From the NCBI GenBank assembly GCA_942493375.1, contig OW818698.1, positions 7,626,001 to 7,690,000 of the forward strand: a stretch of 64,000 nt of DNA, written 5' to 3'. Below, in pieces: positions 63,365 through 64,000 of this stretch. The position numbers and the translations under genes are program-made. The notes beneath the pieces are model-generated. The model had not been told where the DNA came from, did not search any database, and saw nothing but the letters and a program-made list of their open reading frames with translations. Within the stretch, counting starts at the first letter, position 1, and each line of letters opens with the position of its first letter. This DNA is from G942493375 sp942493375. Its GTDB lineage: Bacteria > Armatimonadota > UBA5829.

Positions 63365-64000
63365 TAAAATCCACCCCTGAATTCTTCAGCCTTTTTGCGT
63401 CTTCTGCCGCTGATAACACCACCATCACCCCTGTCGGACGTTTCATCATCATTGTCCTTAAGGTCAATGGTCTTTCCATTGTTATCTTCAACAGTAACCC
63501 TCAAACAAAGGCTCTGCAGTTCGTTAATGAGTATCTTGAATGACTCCGGAACTCCCGGCTCCATTATGTTTTCGCCCTTCACGATAGACTCATAGGTCTT
63601 AACACGACCTTGAACGTCGTCGGACTTGATAGTCAGTATTTCCTGAAGGGTAAACGCTGCTCCATAAGCTTCAAGCGCCCAGACCTCCATCTCACCGAAT
63701 CGCTGGCCTCCGAACTGAGCTTTACCACCCAACGGCTGTTGGGTAACCAAAGAGTAAGGTCCAGTAGAACGAGCATGTATTTTATCCTCAACAAGGTGGG
63801 CCAGTTTCAACATATATATGAAACCAATGGTCACCGGCTGCTGGAATTTTTCACCCGTTCTTCCATCATAAAGAGTACACTTACCAGTATCGGCATTCAA
63901 ACCACACCGTTTATGCACGTTAGTATCTATTCTGCGTACAAGATCCTCATAGTCATAGTCTGCGGGTGCAGGCACGCCCTCAAATGGCAAATTGCGTTCC
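63364..64000 (-). CDS. rpoB: DNA-directed RNA polymerase subunit beta, 3' end only
   Basis: The C-terminal 211 residues of RpoB; the 5' part lies beyond the right edge. QQPLGGKAQFGGQRFGEMEVWALEAYGAA, the most conserved end region, is present and intact, followed by TLQEILTIKSDDVQGRVKTYESIVKG. A short Asp/Arg/Lys-rich tail ends in EEFRGGF. The rpoC start overlaps the stop by one base, as is common in rpoBC operons. Confidence 0.97.

Overview
The window looks like a chromosomal segment from an uncultured or little-studied member of the Armatimonadota, a Gram-negative-type bacterium. The best clue is the H-X9-DG prepilin-like protein at 1033-1812, whose N-terminal region (FPVFAKAREKARQ, then a Cys-Leu-x-Asn-x-Lys-Gln stretch) is of the type abundant in that phylum. 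A SurA-like periplasmic protein, two PilT ATPases and a GlnD/P-II/AmtB set also fit. The assignment is inference. A marker-gene tree from rpoB, rpoC and mutS would settle it. Base composition is moderate, gene density is high, and no IS element, prophage, integrase or CRISPR array is visible.

Layout. 1-2130: the 3' part of ispH and an H-X9-DG prepilin-like gene, both on the minus strand. 2131-9207: a tight plus-strand run of alr, uvrC, ogt, a four-helix membrane protein, rapZ, yvcK, maf and rhaM. 9288-13280: a minus-strand run of amrS, an ECF sigma factor, a zinc-finger anti-sigma factor and an STN-domain protein. 13532-15085: a GAF-GGDEF diguanylate cyclase. 15133-24055: a minus-strand branched-chain amino acid cluster (ilvD, ilvB, ilvN, a small membrane protein, ilvC, leuA, leuC, leuD; leuB is absent) behind a candidate leader peptide. 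24431-29538: glnS, then a sugar-type ABC transporter whose binding protein is fused to its first permease. 29585-35396: mutL, mutS and miaB (minus). 35721-40361: tRNA-Ala(GGC), an unknown membrane protein, pilT, a SurA-like foldase and rsmI. 40420-45934: a large secreted DUF4838/LamG/CBM9-type protein, serC and a second pilT (minus). 46102-50113: a small accessory-looking stretch (zinc-binding mini-protein, DNA methyltransferase, SigH-like sigma factor), followed by a LeuA-like enzyme fused to a Cache/PDC-type sensor domain. 50265-54598: glnD, glnB and amtB. 54943-58855: an orphan MalK/MsmK-type ATPase behind a consensus promoter, a HIT protein, a divergent isochorismatase-like hydrolase, queC and an MBL-fold hydrolase. 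59003-64000: rpoC and the end of rpoB.

How the parts connect. GlnD, P-II and AmtB form a complete nitrogen-sensing set, and the P-II T-loop keeps the tyrosine that GlnD modifies. The ilv/leu cluster supplies Val, Ile and Leu. The transporter at 26.4-29.5 kb lacks an ATPase and probably uses the orphan ATPase at 54.9 kb. mutS, mutL, uvrC and ogt are four separate DNA-repair functions. Promoters close to sigma-70 consensus are easy to see (TTGACA-17-TATAAT at 54806). Two of them would start transcription at or within a few bases of the start codon, suggesting leaderless mRNAs. Short inverted repeats of two families (GTCATTCTGAACG...GAAGAAT and CCGTTCGTGCT...GAAGCACGAACGG types) are scattered through the intergenic gaps.

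Most unusual points: the LeuA-like/Cache fusion, the binding-protein/permease fusion, the sigma/anti-sigma/STN operon, the LamG domain inserted into a DUF4838 protein, the Ile/Leu/Val-rich leader ORF before ilvD, the rsmI start codon abutting a terminator, and a permuted orphan DNA methyltransferase next to a zinc mini-protein. Residue and domain positions are hand estimates, and no database search was possible.
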